A stretch of 64,000 nt of DNA. Origin: Nostoc carneum NIES-2107. Its GTDB lineage: Bacteria; Cyanobacteriota; Cyanobacteriia; Cyanobacteriales; Nostocaceae. Made by a program: the position numbers and the translations under genes. How positions within the stretch are numbered: the first letter of the stretch is position 1; each line of letters opens with the position of its first letter. This document shows positions 35,581 to 43,735 of the stretch, piece after piece. Under the pieces are notes generated by a model. That model saw only the letters and a program-made list of their open reading frames with translations. It had not been told where the DNA came from and did not search any database. The stretch covers positions 3,288,719 to 3,352,718 of the forward strand of contig AP018180.1 in the NCBI GenBank assembly GCA_002368155.1, read 5' to 3'.

Positions 35581-37212
35581 ATGAATCTGATTTATTTTCT
35601 TTTACGTTCTTCATGGGGACTTGTTGCGATCGCGATCGTTACTGGATTCCTGAGTGGTGGTAGTAGTGCGGGATTAATTGCCCTCATTAGTTCTGCTGCT
35701 AATCCCGGTACCTCGTCACCCCTAACAGTTATAGCTTGGGGCTTTGTCGGTTTGTCCATAATTGCATTAGTTACCAGTATCATTTCTCAGGTGATGTTGG
35801 TTCGCCTCTCACAAAATGCCATTTTGCAATTACGGATGGGTTTAAGCCGTCAAATACTGGGTTCGGAGTTAAGCCATTTAGAACATTTAGGCAATCCTCG
35901 ACTATTAGCAACTCTCACAGAGGATGTACAAGCTGTAGCGAATGCGGTGTATATCATTCCTTTCTTGTGCATTGATATTTCAATGGTTTTGGGTTGCCTG
36001 GTGTATATTACTTGGCTATCTTGGGTTGTACTGTTCTCCGTTATTGTTTTGATGCTGGTAGGTGTAGGTAGCTGCCAATGGTTGTTGAATAAAGGCGAGA
36101 AATTGCTGGCGTTAGCACGTGAGGATCAAGATGTTTTATTTAAGCATTTAGGCACCATCACTGGCGGAGTTAAGGAACTTAAACTTAATTATCAACGCCG
36201 TCAAATATTTTTAACCAAAAACCTGCAAACCACAGCCGATAACTTCCGCAATCACAATGTCCAAGGACTTACCCTATTTGCTACCACTACAAGCTGGGGA
36301 AAGCTACTGTTCTTTTTTGCGATCGGTTTTTTACTGTTTGCATTACCTAAACTACTAACTATTAGTCCACAAACTCTTTCTGGCTTCATCTTGACCTTTA
36401 CTTATTTGATGTTGCCAATGGACAATATTATCAACAATCTGCCGCAAATCAGCAAAGCTAATGTCGCTTTGCAAAAGATAGAATCTCTTGGTTTATCTTT
36501 AGCTAGTCGTGCGGAAGTATCGACAACAGTACCGCCCAAGTTTAAATCTACTTGGCAGACTCTACAACTAAAGGGAATTAGCCATACATATTACACCGAG
36601 CAAGAAGATAGTAGTTTTATTCTTGGCCCTATTGATTTAAAATTGTCTCCGCAAGAATTGGTATTTATTGTAGGTGGTAATGGTAGCGGTAAATCGACTC
36701 TGGCAAAGCTAATTACTGGACTCTACATCCCTGAAAAAGGAGAGATTTTATTAGATGGTGAGCCAATTAACGAACAAAATCGAGAATGGTATCGCCAGCA
36801 TTTTTCTGTAGTGTTTTCTGATTTCTATTTATTTGATGAACTTTTAGGCATAGAAAATCCTGATTTAGATATTCAAGCTACAAAATACTTAAAGCAACTG
36901 CAACTTGACCATAAAGTAAAAGTAGAAAATGGCAAACTTTCTACCACTTCTCTTTCTCAAGGACAGCGTAAAAGGTTGGCTTTACTCACAGCTTTATTAG
37001 AAGATAGACCAATTTATCTATTTGATGAATGGGCAGCAGACCAAGACCCATTATTCAAAGAAATATTCTACACTCAGCTATTAGCAGAATTGCGAGCTAA
37101 AGGTAAAACGGTGATTGCAATTAGCCACGATGATCGCTATTTTCATTTAGCGGATCGGGTCATCAAGTTAGACTACGGTAAAATTGAGTATGACCATGAA
37201 TATGGCAAATAA
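35581..37212 (+). CDS. Cyclic-peptide-export-type ABC transporter (SyrD/PvdE family)
   Basis: 543 residues: six-helix membrane domain (about 10-300) fused to an ATPase (about 330-540). Walker A GGNGSGKST, Q-loop FSVVFSDFYLF, a modified signature LSQGQRKRLALL, Walker B PIYLFDEWAADQDP and His switch ISHDDRYF. These features, especially DEWAADQDP, match exporters of nonribosomal peptides and siderophores. No NRPS gene is in the window, so cargo is unknown. Stands alone. Confidence 0.88.
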   Translation: MNLIYFLLRSSWGLVAIAIVTGFLSGGSSAGLIALISSAANPGTSSPLTVIAWGFVGLSIIALVTSIISQVMLVRLSQNAILQLRMGLSRQILGSELSHLEHLGNPRLLATLTEDVQAVANAVYIIPFLCIDISMVLGCLVYITWLSWVVLFSVIVLMLVGVGSCQWLLNKGEKLLALAREDQDVLFKHLGTITGGVKELKLNYQRRQIFLTKNLQTTADNFRNHNVQGLTLFATTTSWGKLLFFFAIGFLLFALPKLLTISPQTLSGFILTFTYLMLPMDNIINNLPQISKANVALQKIESLGLSLASRAEVSTTVPPKFKSTWQTLQLKGISHTYYTEQEDSSFILGPIDLKLSPQELVFIVGGNGSGKSTLAKLITGLYIPEKGEILLDGEPINEQNREWYRQHFSVVFSDFYLFDELLGIENPDLDIQATKYLKQLQLDHKVKVENGKLSTTSLSQGQRKRLALLTALLEDRPIYLFDEWAADQDPLFKEIFYTQLLAELRAKGKTVIAISHDDRYFHLADRVIKLDYGKIEYDHEYGK

Positions 37213-37607
37213 TTACTTGCTGACAATTTTTGTTATAAAAATAGTATTTGATTGATGAAATACACAGGTGCGTTAGCCTTTGGCGTAACGCACCCTACAA
37301 ATGAAAAACTCCACCCACAAGGGGATGGAGTTTTAGGGCATCGGGAATGGGGAATGGGGCATGGGTAAGAGTTCCCAATGCCCAATGCCCAATGCCCCAA
37401 GTCGGCGGGCGGCTATCCCTCTTCACCCACAAGGGGATGGAGTTTCCCGCCGACTTCCAATGAATATCAAGTATTTTAGCGAGATTTAGATCCCCGACTT
37501 TTTGAAAAAGTCGGGGATCTGGGCAACAACGTTTACTTGAGTAAGTGCTACTCCACTATACAAATACTAAAAGTTATGGGCAATTTTACTCGCAAGAATC
37601 CTAATTA
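37213..37607. repeat. Repeat-rich intergenic region
   Basis: No gene. It contains GGTGCGTTAGCC / GGCGTAACGCACC (37268-37293), a hairpin ACTCCACCCACAAGGGGATGGAGT (about 37304-37331), GGGAATGG and CCCAATG heptamers (37342-37400), GTCGGCGGGCGG / CCCGCCGAC ends (37400-37456) and the palindrome AGATCCCCGACTT...GGGGATCT (37488-37520). A pile-up of dispersed palindromes. Confidence 0.65.
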
Positions 37608-37931
37608 TCAATTGGGTAATGTATTAGGGTTTTTGCTAGGTAGATTGTCTTTTTTAATCTGCGGTAGTGAGTTTATCTTTAGCACTGGTTCCTTCGGTTC
37701 AATTTGTCTTGTTTGGAGATTTTGAATTTCTCTCTCCATCAAATATTGCCCTTGTCTAAAAAATTGCTCGGAACTTGATGGTACTAAGTCACGAGATAAA
37801 TGTTGCGCTTGTTGTGGTGTTAAGCTTGGTATTTGTTGAGCATTAACAGCATTTTGACCTGCTAATAAAAAAGCTGTTGAAAAACCCAAGGCTGTTACTT
37901 TTAAAAAGCGGGTAAATATCAGGTTCAACAT
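37608..37931 (-). CDS. Small secreted protein, 107 aa, unknown
   Basis: Clear signal peptide (VTALGFSTAFLLAGQNAVNA, cleavage after A-N-A about residue 30) followed by a short polar mature chain (SLTPQQAQHLSRDLVPSSSE, QYLMEREIQNLQTRQI). AGAGAGG lies upstream of the ATG. No known domain. Probably periplasmic. Confidence 0.6.
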   Translation of the reverse strand: MLNLIFTRFLKVTALGFSTAFLLAGQNAVNAQQIPSLTPQQAQHLSRDLVPSSSEQFFRQGQYLMEREIQNLQTRQIEPKEPVLKINSLPQIKKDNLPSKNPNTLPN

Positions 37932-38127
37932 GATTTATACCTCTCTACCATAAATGCTAGTTCAAACCATGTTGTATTGGTCTGACTATTACTAAAATAA
38001 AATGATTTACTGGTGATAACCTCCTGCTAATGGGTTAATTCATCAACGAATTCAACAGCACAATATTGAAGAAATTATCACAAAATAATTTTCTCTTACT
38101 AAAGAGTTGAGTCCGGATATTTAAATA

Positions 38128-38270
38128 GGACTTACGCAAGTGTCACATTTTTCTCGTTTAGGCTGTCAAGAGTCAAGAGTCAAAAGTCCAAAAAACCTGA
38201 ATTTTTGACCCTTGACTGTTGACTGTTGACTCTTAAACAAGAAGTTTGGTGTACCAGTTGCGTAAGTCTT
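38128..38270 (-). mobile_element. GACTTACGCA-type MITE-like element
   Basis: Termini GGACTTACGCAAGTGTCAC and (complement) GACTTACGCAACTGGTACAC form imperfect inverted repeats around a middle made of TTGACTC-type heptamers. A second copy at 60609-60793 reads in the opposite orientation, and one end survives at 50767. No coding capacity. Confidence 0.75.
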
Positions 38271-38662
38271 GTTAAAGTTAAAGTCTTGACTAAAAATTTA
38301 TAAAATGTCGGCGGTAAACTTTCTTACTTTGTGGGTGGAGAGACACAGGGCATAGTGCCGCCATTACTTGGAAACTGCATCTGCTTGTGGGTTGAGTTTT
38401 TATACAGCAAATTGCAAGTTTGTGAGGTAAAGCTTATCGTCGATTGTAGGGCAACAAATATTGTTTTGCCCTAGTAGTCTGGCAACTCAACTTTGCTGGG
38501 TGAAGAAACGAACCACGAAGACACGAAGTACTCAAAGAAAGAGGAAAAGAAGAGAACTAGAAAATTTAATGCACCTAGCATAGTTCCCTTGTCAGACTAC
38601 TAGCCATCTGCTTTATTTATTTAAAAAACGCTGTAATTTATCGAACATAATATAAAAATTGT
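38271..38662. other. Intergenic region before NB-ARC gene
   Basis: No gene. It contains GTCGGCGG-type repeat debris (38306-38345) and the 133-bp inverted-repeat element at 38471-38603. Promoter of the following gene not identified. Confidence 0.45.
38471..38603. mobile_element. 133-bp MITE-like element with CTAGTAGTCTG termini
   Basis: Left end CTAGTAGTCTGGCAA and right end TTGTCAGACTACTAG are inverted repeats (14 of 15 bases). CTAG at both borders may be a duplicated target. The interior includes GAACCACGAAGACACGAAGT, a purine-rich repeat. Only one copy in the window. Confidence 0.6.
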
Positions 38663-40150
38663 ATGTCAAACTCGCTGAGGGCATCGACAGCAGGATTAAC
38701 AATTGTAGACAAGGCGCGCCAACGTCTGGGATGGACGAAAACCAGTACGGCGCGATGGTGGCAAGATGCCCATACTTCTAGAGCTACTTTACGTCGATTT
38801 TGGCAAGGCGATCGCATTCAGCGCGAAATCTTCATTGCTATTTGCGAAGCTGTTGGCATTACCGATTGGGAAGCGATCGCAGATGCTTCTGGGCTAGAAT
38901 TAGAAGTTATTGCAGACTTCTCTCAACCCTACATTGATTGGCATGATGCACCGGATGTCGAAAGCTTTTATGGGCGCAATCAGGAATTGCAACAGCTAGA
39001 AGAATGGATTTTAGCTGGTTGTAAAGTAGTTACTATTGTTGGAATTGCGGGGATTGGTAAAACTGCTTTAGCGCTGGCTGTGGCGGATCGGATGCAGTCA
39101 AAATTTGATTGTTTGATTTGGCGATCGCTTTCTGCTGTACCTTCCCTAATATCGCTGCTGGATACGCTGGTGCATAACTTTGAGGAAACTGTTATTGCTG
39201 ATATCCAGCAAGGAACAGCGCAATTTTTACACCATTTGCACAAACATCGCTGTCTGCTAATCCTCGATGGTTTAGATGGGGTTTTGTCGCAGCCAGAATA
39301 TATTCAATTTATTCAGAAAATTAGCCGCGATCGCCATCAAAGTTGTATCCTGATTACCAGTCGCGAACAACCAAGCGCGATTGAAATCAACAATCAAACA
39401 GTTAGCTGTGTAAGTCTCAAGGGTTTACCAAAAGCCGAGGCTTTAGAACTATTGCAATCTAGAGGATTTACTTCTAAACAACTGGGAATTTCCGCCTTAA
39501 TTCAACTTTATCGCGGTAATCCCCTAGCGCTAAAACTTGTCACCCCATTAATTCAGTCTGTATTTGCGGGGAACATCACCGCATTTTTGAGTCAGAATAC
39601 CCTGGTGATTGGCGATCGCTTACGTTTTATCTTAAAACAGCAATTCCAGCAACTCTCGGAATTACAACAGGATATTCTCTACTGGCTAGCTATTTGGCAA
39701 GAACCTGTATCATTCTCGCGATTGCAAACCCATCTGCTGATATCCGTTGATCCAGCGATGGTGTTAGAAGCAATTATGGCATTAGAAAGGCGATCGCTTT
39801 TAGAAAAATGGGTGGGTATGGCAGAAGCCTCATTTACCTTGCAACCCTTAGTGATGAAAATTGTCACCGATGAATTGGTAGAACAGGCTGCAAAAGAGAT
39901 GCAACAGGTAGCGCAGACTCATGAGATTCATCATTTTAAGGTTTTGCGAACCCATTGGTTACTGCGTCCCGGTAGCGATGATATTGTAGGCGATCGCATT
40001 TTGCATCAACTGCGCGAAAATCTCTGGCGGGTGTATGGTGCGACTCTACCAGAAACACTAAATCAGATACTATTGCTATTAAAGGATAAATCTCCTTGGG
40101 CGATTGGTTACATTGCTTGTAATCTCACAGCATTGCTATTCAAAAGTTGA
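38663..40150 (+). CDS. NB-ARC (STAND) NTPase lacking a repeat sensor domain
   Basis: 495 residues. N-terminal helical domain (about 1-90; LTIVDKARQRLGWTKTS, RATLRRFWQGDRI), also found on cyanobacterial NB-ARC proteins. NB-ARC ATPase (about 105-370): Walker A GIAGIGKT 127-134, CLLILDGLDGVL, SCILITSREQ, GNPLALKL. Winged-helix region (about 330-400) and a C-terminal segment ending AIGYIACNLTALLFKS. In relatives the chain continues into WD40 or pentapeptide repeats at this point; here it stops. STAND proteins act as signalling or defence switches. Function unknown. Confidence 0.8.
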   Translation: MSNSLRASTAGLTIVDKARQRLGWTKTSTARWWQDAHTSRATLRRFWQGDRIQREIFIAICEAVGITDWEAIADASGLELEVIADFSQPYIDWHDAPDVESFYGRNQELQQLEEWILAGCKVVTIVGIAGIGKTALALAVADRMQSKFDCLIWRSLSAVPSLISLLDTLVHNFEETVIADIQQGTAQFLHHLHKHRCLLILDGLDGVLSQPEYIQFIQKISRDRHQSCILITSREQPSAIEINNQTVSCVSLKGLPKAEALELLQSRGFTSKQLGISALIQLYRGNPLALKLVTPLIQSVFAGNITAFLSQNTLVIGDRLRFILKQQFQQLSELQQDILYWLAIWQEPVSFSRLQTHLLISVDPAMVLEAIMALERRSLLEKWVGMAEASFTLQPLVMKIVTDELVEQAAKEMQQVAQTHEIHHFKVLRTHWLLRPGSDDIVGDRILHQLRENLWRVYGATLPETLNQILLLLKDKSPWAIGYIACNLTALLFKS

Positions 40151-40309
40151 CAACATTTGCAGTCATAAAAAATAATTAACCGTAGATAGAAGATGATTAA
40201 CGCAGATAAATTTATTTGTACTTCAGTAGCAATTCACGTAGGATGCGTTAGCGATAGCGTAAAGCATCTGATATTTTTTCTATATAATTCGTAGTTGATA
40301 TTTTTCAAA

Positions 40310-41098
40310 ATGCTTTTTTTAGATAAAGTTGTTTGGATTACTGGCGCATCATCTGGTATTGGTGAAGCATTAGCTTATCAATTTGCTCATCAAGGTGCAA
40401 AGCTAATTATTTCCTCAAGAAAAGAAGAGGAATTGCAAAGAGTTAAACAGCAAATAAAGAGCGAATGTTTAATTATTCCCTTAGATATTACCGATGGTAT
40501 AGCTATAGAGAATGCAGTTACTACAGCGATAGCTCATTATGGCAAAGTAGATGTATTAGTAAATAATGCAGGTATCAGCCAACGTTCTTTAGCTGTTGAT
40601 ACTCAAGAAATAGTTGACAGAAAAATTATGGAAGTTAACTATTTTGGCACTATTAATATAACTAAAAAAGTTCTGCCATATATGATTAAACAAGGTGGCG
40701 GACAAATTGCGGTGACTTCCAGCCTCGTAGGAAAATTTGGCTTTCCGCTACGTTCAGCTTATGCAGCCTCAAAACACGCGCTACATGGATGGTTTGAGAC
40801 ATTACAGATAGAATTAAAACCAGAAAATAAGATTTTTATTACTATAATTTGTCCTGGTCGAATTAAAACTAATATTTCCGCGAATGCTTTAACTGCTGAT
40901 GGCAGTTTATATCGGCAAATGGATGAAGGGCAAGCAAAAGGGATGACGGCTGAGGTTTGCGCGCAAAAAATCATCAAAAGCATTTATCGCCAGCAGCGAG
41001 AAGTTTATATTGGTGGTGCTGATATTTTGATGGTGTATTTTAAAAGATATTTACCATCATTATTTTATTGGATAGCAAAGCGCATTAATCCCACTTAA
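40310..41098 (+). CDS. Short-chain dehydrogenase/reductase
   Basis: 262 residues from ATG 40310 (TTG 40295 would add five). TGASSGIGEALAYQFAHQGA nucleotide-binding motif, NNAGISQRS, catalytic Ser (VTSSLVGKFG) and Y-A-A-S-K. It resembles classical membrane-associated SDRs of the DHRS7 type (C-terminal YFKRYLPSLFYWIAKR). Substrate not predictable. Confidence 0.9.
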   Translation: MLFLDKVVWITGASSGIGEALAYQFAHQGAKLIISSRKEEELQRVKQQIKSECLIIPLDITDGIAIENAVTTAIAHYGKVDVLVNNAGISQRSLAVDTQEIVDRKIMEVNYFGTINITKKVLPYMIKQGGGQIAVTSSLVGKFGFPLRSAYAASKHALHGWFETLQIELKPENKIFITIICPGRIKTNISANALTADGSLYRQMDEGQAKGMTAEVCAQKIIKSIYRQQREVYIGGADILMVYFKRYLPSLFYWIAKRINPT

Positions 41099-41100
41099 TT

Positions 41101-41205
41101 TTACTCTTCCACTCCATGTAAGCAAGCTATTAAATCCTCTTGACTTGTAAAATCTAACAATGCTTCGCCTAAATCTTCTAATTGAATATTAGGTAATTGG
41201 AGAAT
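41101..41205 (-). pseudogene. Rpn-family / DUF4351 nuclease C-terminal fragment
   Basis: On the minus strand the frame reads EKILQLPNIQLEDLGEALLD then FTSQEDLIACLHGVEE and stop. This is the typical end of cyanobacterial Rpn/PD-(D/E)XK proteins with a DUF4351 tail. A TAA precedes it in frame and the N-terminal nuclease part is missing, so it is a remnant. Confidence 0.6.
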
Positions 41206-41751
41206 TTTCTCTTACAATTCCGGTGCGATCGCGCCAAATTAACCGAAAAGTTGGCGTATAATTACCAACTAATAATAATTTCCTTAACACCTCTTGTTTG
41301 ACTGATTCAAATTTAGCGTGGAATCTTCACAGATTAAATACCGGGTTCCGAAGATTGCTGTATTTAGCATCGTTTTTTAAATCGCATACTGCAACCACAA
41401 GATGTGACATTAGCAGATAGAGTTTTTGGCACTTATGTATACTTGGTAGTTGTGAAAGCTCAACGGGAGTCGGCGGTTTTTCGCAGTCATCATTGCCAAA
41501 AACTGATTTTCACAGGGGAAAGCGTTTAAGTGAAGATGACTATTTGGTGATTGGGTATAAGTTTTACAAAAACTGCTTCACCAAGGTAGCGATCGCATTG
41601 AGCCAAGAGTACTCAAACGCCGATCCAATTCATATCCTCCCATGACCAAATCTCGACACGCTATCAAACCCCAGATCGCTGCACAAAAACTTTAAGTAAG
41701 TGCCATTCCACTCTACATCTGCGATTGTATCTTTTTTGAAGAGTAAGTCCC
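41206..41751. other. Decayed mobile-element region
   Basis: No intact gene. It contains the IS4 remnant at 41392-41567 and other short open stretches without clear family. Sequence on both sides of the remnant gives no inverted repeats that could be paired by eye. Confidence 0.5.
41392..41567 (+). pseudogene. IS4-family transposase internal fragment
   Basis: One frame reads QPQDVTLADRVFGTYVYLVV, then VKAQRESAVFRSHHCQKTDF and HRGKRLSEDDYLVIGYKFY. It matches the central part of cyanobacterial IS4 transposases, including the second catalytic Asp (LADRVFGTY) and GKRLSEDD. N- and C-terminal parts are missing. The remnant at 22374-22946 covers a more C-terminal part of a similar protein. Confidence 0.75.
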
Positions 41752-42390
41752 TTATGTTCCCGCACGAGAGCGAAGATGATCGGGTATATGATGGCGATCG
41801 CCTAATATTTCTAACAAAGGGCCATTAACATCAAATTTCACCATACTTACCGACGCGACTAAAATATTCACTCGGTAGCGATAGCGTCCTAAATCAATTC
41901 CTAGTAAACTGCAAAGCAGAATCCGAATTGTAGCTTTATGGGAAACTACTAAAACATTACCTTCAGGATGTTTTTCTTGAATCTCCGCAATTACAGGCAT
42001 AGCACGGTTAGCAATATCTACTGCCGTTTCTCCACCTATAGGCGCATTCCAAGCGGGTTCTGTCAACCATTTGACATAGTTCTCTGCATACTTCTCTTGA
42101 GCAAAAGATTTACTCTTAGTTTCCCATCTACCGTAACTACCTTCTCTAAGTCCATCACGCAACTGCATATCCATACCAATAGCATCACAGAATGGCTTGG
42201 CTGTTGCAATTGTGCGCTTCATCGGGCTAGCATAAACTGCTTCCCACTGCAGTTTTTGATAAACATCGGCGAAACTCTCCGCCATCTGTATCCCTTCCGC
42301 AGTCAACTCCGCATCAGTCTCACCGCAGAAATTACCACTCTGACTAAAAGTAGTTTCTCCATGTCGCAGTAAATATAAATTGAGTGTCAT
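41752..42390 (-). CDS. Histidine phosphatase (phosphoglycerate-mutase-like) family protein
   Basis: 212 residues from ATG 42390; the longer frame to 42444 adds a dubious tail. Catalytic LRHGETTFSQSGNFCGETDA, MKRTIATAKPF, LREGSYGRWE and VVSHKATIRILL provide the phosphohistidine and acid residues. Likely a broad phosphatase (alpha-ribazole phosphatase or sugar phosphatase type). No operon partner. Confidence 0.88.
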   Translation of the reverse strand: MTLNLYLLRHGETTFSQSGNFCGETDAELTAEGIQMAESFADVYQKLQWEAVYASPMKRTIATAKPFCDAIGMDMQLRDGLREGSYGRWETKSKSFAQEKYAENYVKWLTEPAWNAPIGGETAVDIANRAMPVIAEIQEKHPEGNVLVVSHKATIRILLCSLLGIDLGRYRYRVNILVASVSMVKFDVNGPLLEILGDRHHIPDHLRSRAGT

Positions 42391-42850
42391 AGCTTGTATC
42401 GCGATTGTGATTGAGGAGTTTGTGCAACCATAAAATAACATCAATCTCGCAATCGAGTATGTACCCTTAGGACAAACTATTCAACCAAAAAAGTTAATTA
42501 ACCACCAACTTTTAAAATCGCAAACATTATTGTGATTTGGTAGTATTTAAGTCTCAAGGTAGTTTCCCTTACCCTTTCCAATACTGCTCGGTTAAGGATT
42601 TTAAACTCTTAATTTGGTTTGGGGAAAAGGTGAAAGGGTAAGGGTTAAAGGTTTTTTCTTGCCCCTTTTCCCCTTCCCCTTTTGCCCTTAACCGACAAGT
42701 ATTGTTACCCTTTCCCCTTTTACCCTTCCCCTTTTACCCGAAAATTATTGTGGGCTGTGCTGGCTATAAACAGGTACGGGTATTGCTATAGGTTTTTGTC
42801 ATAAACCCGAACTTACCAACTGATAAATTTGCACTAATCTATTAATTAGG
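42391..42850. other. Intergenic region with MITE
   Basis: No gene. The centre is occupied by the 126-bp element at 42579-42704. C-rich TTACCC/TTTCCCC runs continue to about 42740, which may have been the target site. Confidence 0.5.
42579..42704 (+). mobile_element. 126-bp MITE, copy A, with 10-bp target duplication
   Basis: Ends CAATACTGCTCGGTTAAGG and (complement of right end) CAATACTTGTCGGTTAAGG: 19-bp inverted repeats with two mismatches. Flanked on both sides by TTACCCTTTC (42569-42578 and 42705-42714). Copy B at 48945 is the same length and differs at about two bases. No coding capacity. Confidence 0.9.
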
Positions 42851-42936
42851 AAGCTTGAGATTAAGCTTTAAGAAATAAAAAGTTAATTGCTGACAACAAC
42901 AAGAGTTTTTACCTACAACCAAGCTTGAGATTAAGC
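42851..42936 (+). promoter_or_regulatory. Two 16-bp direct repeats upstream of hsp20
   Basis: AAGCTTGAGATTAAGC occurs exactly at 42851-42866 and 42921-42936, start-to-start 70 bp, the second ending 37 bp before the Hsp20 ATG. Each has a partial dyad (GCTT...AAGC). No CIRCE element is present, so these could be an alternative heat- or stress-responsive control site. Confidence 0.5.
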
Positions 42937-42973
42937 CTCCTCAACCCAAACATTGCTTCTTAGAGGTGATAGT

Positions 42974-43444
42974 ATGGCACTTATGCGTTGGAATCCATTT
43001 CGAGATATTGACCGTTTAGAACCATTCCGCGAAATTGATACTTTACAACGGCAAATGAACCGCTTGTTCGAGGAATTAATGCCAACAACTAACGGTGGTG
43101 AAGGTATCGGATTTGGCTTCGTTCCATCTGCGGAAATGGAAGAAACTGATGATGCAATTCGCCTAAGACTTGAAATTCCTGGTTTGGAAGCAAAAGATAT
43201 CAATGTAGAAGTAACTACCGATTCAGTTTCTATTAGCGGTGAGAGGAAATCTGAAACTAAGACCGAAGAAAACGGTGTAGCTCGCTCGGAATTCCGCTAT
43301 GGTAAATTCCAACGGGTGATTCCCCTACCTTCCCAAATTCAACATGAAAAGGTAGAAGCCGAATATAAAGATGGCATTCTTAAACTTACATTACCGAAAG
43401 CAGAAGCCGACAAACAAAAAGTTGTCAAGGTAAATATCGGTTAA
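42974..43444 (+). CDS. Small heat shock protein Hsp20 (alpha-crystallin family)
   Basis: 156 residues from ATG 42974, with AGAGGTGAT five bases upstream. N-terminal arm MALMRWNPFRDIDRLEPF, alpha-crystallin domain about 45-145 (RLRLEIPGLEAKDINVEV, FRYGKFQRVIPLP) and the end GILKLTLPKAEA. An ATP-independent holdase chaperone protecting proteins and membranes during stress. Preceded by two 16-bp direct repeats and followed by a strong terminator. Confidence 0.95.
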   Translation: MALMRWNPFRDIDRLEPFREIDTLQRQMNRLFEELMPTTNGGEGIGFGFVPSAEMEETDDAIRLRLEIPGLEAKDINVEVTTDSVSISGERKSETKTEENGVARSEFRYGKFQRVIPLPSQIQHEKVEAEYKDGILKLTLPKAEADKQKVVKVNIG

Positions 43445-43463
43445 TTAGGTTTTGGCTAAGGTT

Positions 43464-43506
43464 GCGATCGCACTTTGACTCATCATCGAGGTGCGATCGC
43501 TTTTTG
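43464..43506 (+). terminator. Rho-independent terminator of hsp20 built from HIP1 sites
   Basis: GCGATCGCAC (43464-43473) pairs perfectly with GTGCGATCGC (43491-43500), followed by TTTTTGTT. The stem arms contain the HIP1 octamer. Confidence 0.8.
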
Positions 43507-43513
43507 TTGGAAG

Positions 43514-43735
43514 TGGGTAATTGGTAATTGGTAATCGGTAATTGGTAATCGGTAATTGGTGTTTGTTATTTTTCCCCTTATCCCCAGTCCCCAGTCCCCA
43601 GTCCCCCATCCCCAGTCCCCAGTCCCCAATCCCCAATCCCCAATCCCCAGTCCCCAGTCCCCAGTCCCCAGTCCCCAGTCCCCCATCCCCAGTCCCCAGT
43701 CCCCAATCCCCAGTCCCCAGTCCCCAACCCCTAAC
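43514..43735. repeat. Large heptanucleotide block (GGTAATT, then CCCCAGT/CCCCAAT)
   Basis: GGTAATTGGTAATC units (43516-43562) are followed by about 22 CCCCAGT/CCCCAAT/CCCCATC units (43580-43733), ending at the stop codon of the GCS2 gene. Several overlapping frames through it give Pro/Ser- or Gly/Trp-rich peptides and are artefacts. Confidence 0.92.

Noticed and set aside
37300-37460. IS200/IS605-type element
   Set aside because: Hairpins and GTCGGCGGG ends suggest IS-like palindromes, but no transposase fragment is present and the ends could not be defined.
42770-42973. CIRCE element for hsp20
   Set aside because: The TTAGCACTC-N9-GAGTGCTAA motif is absent.
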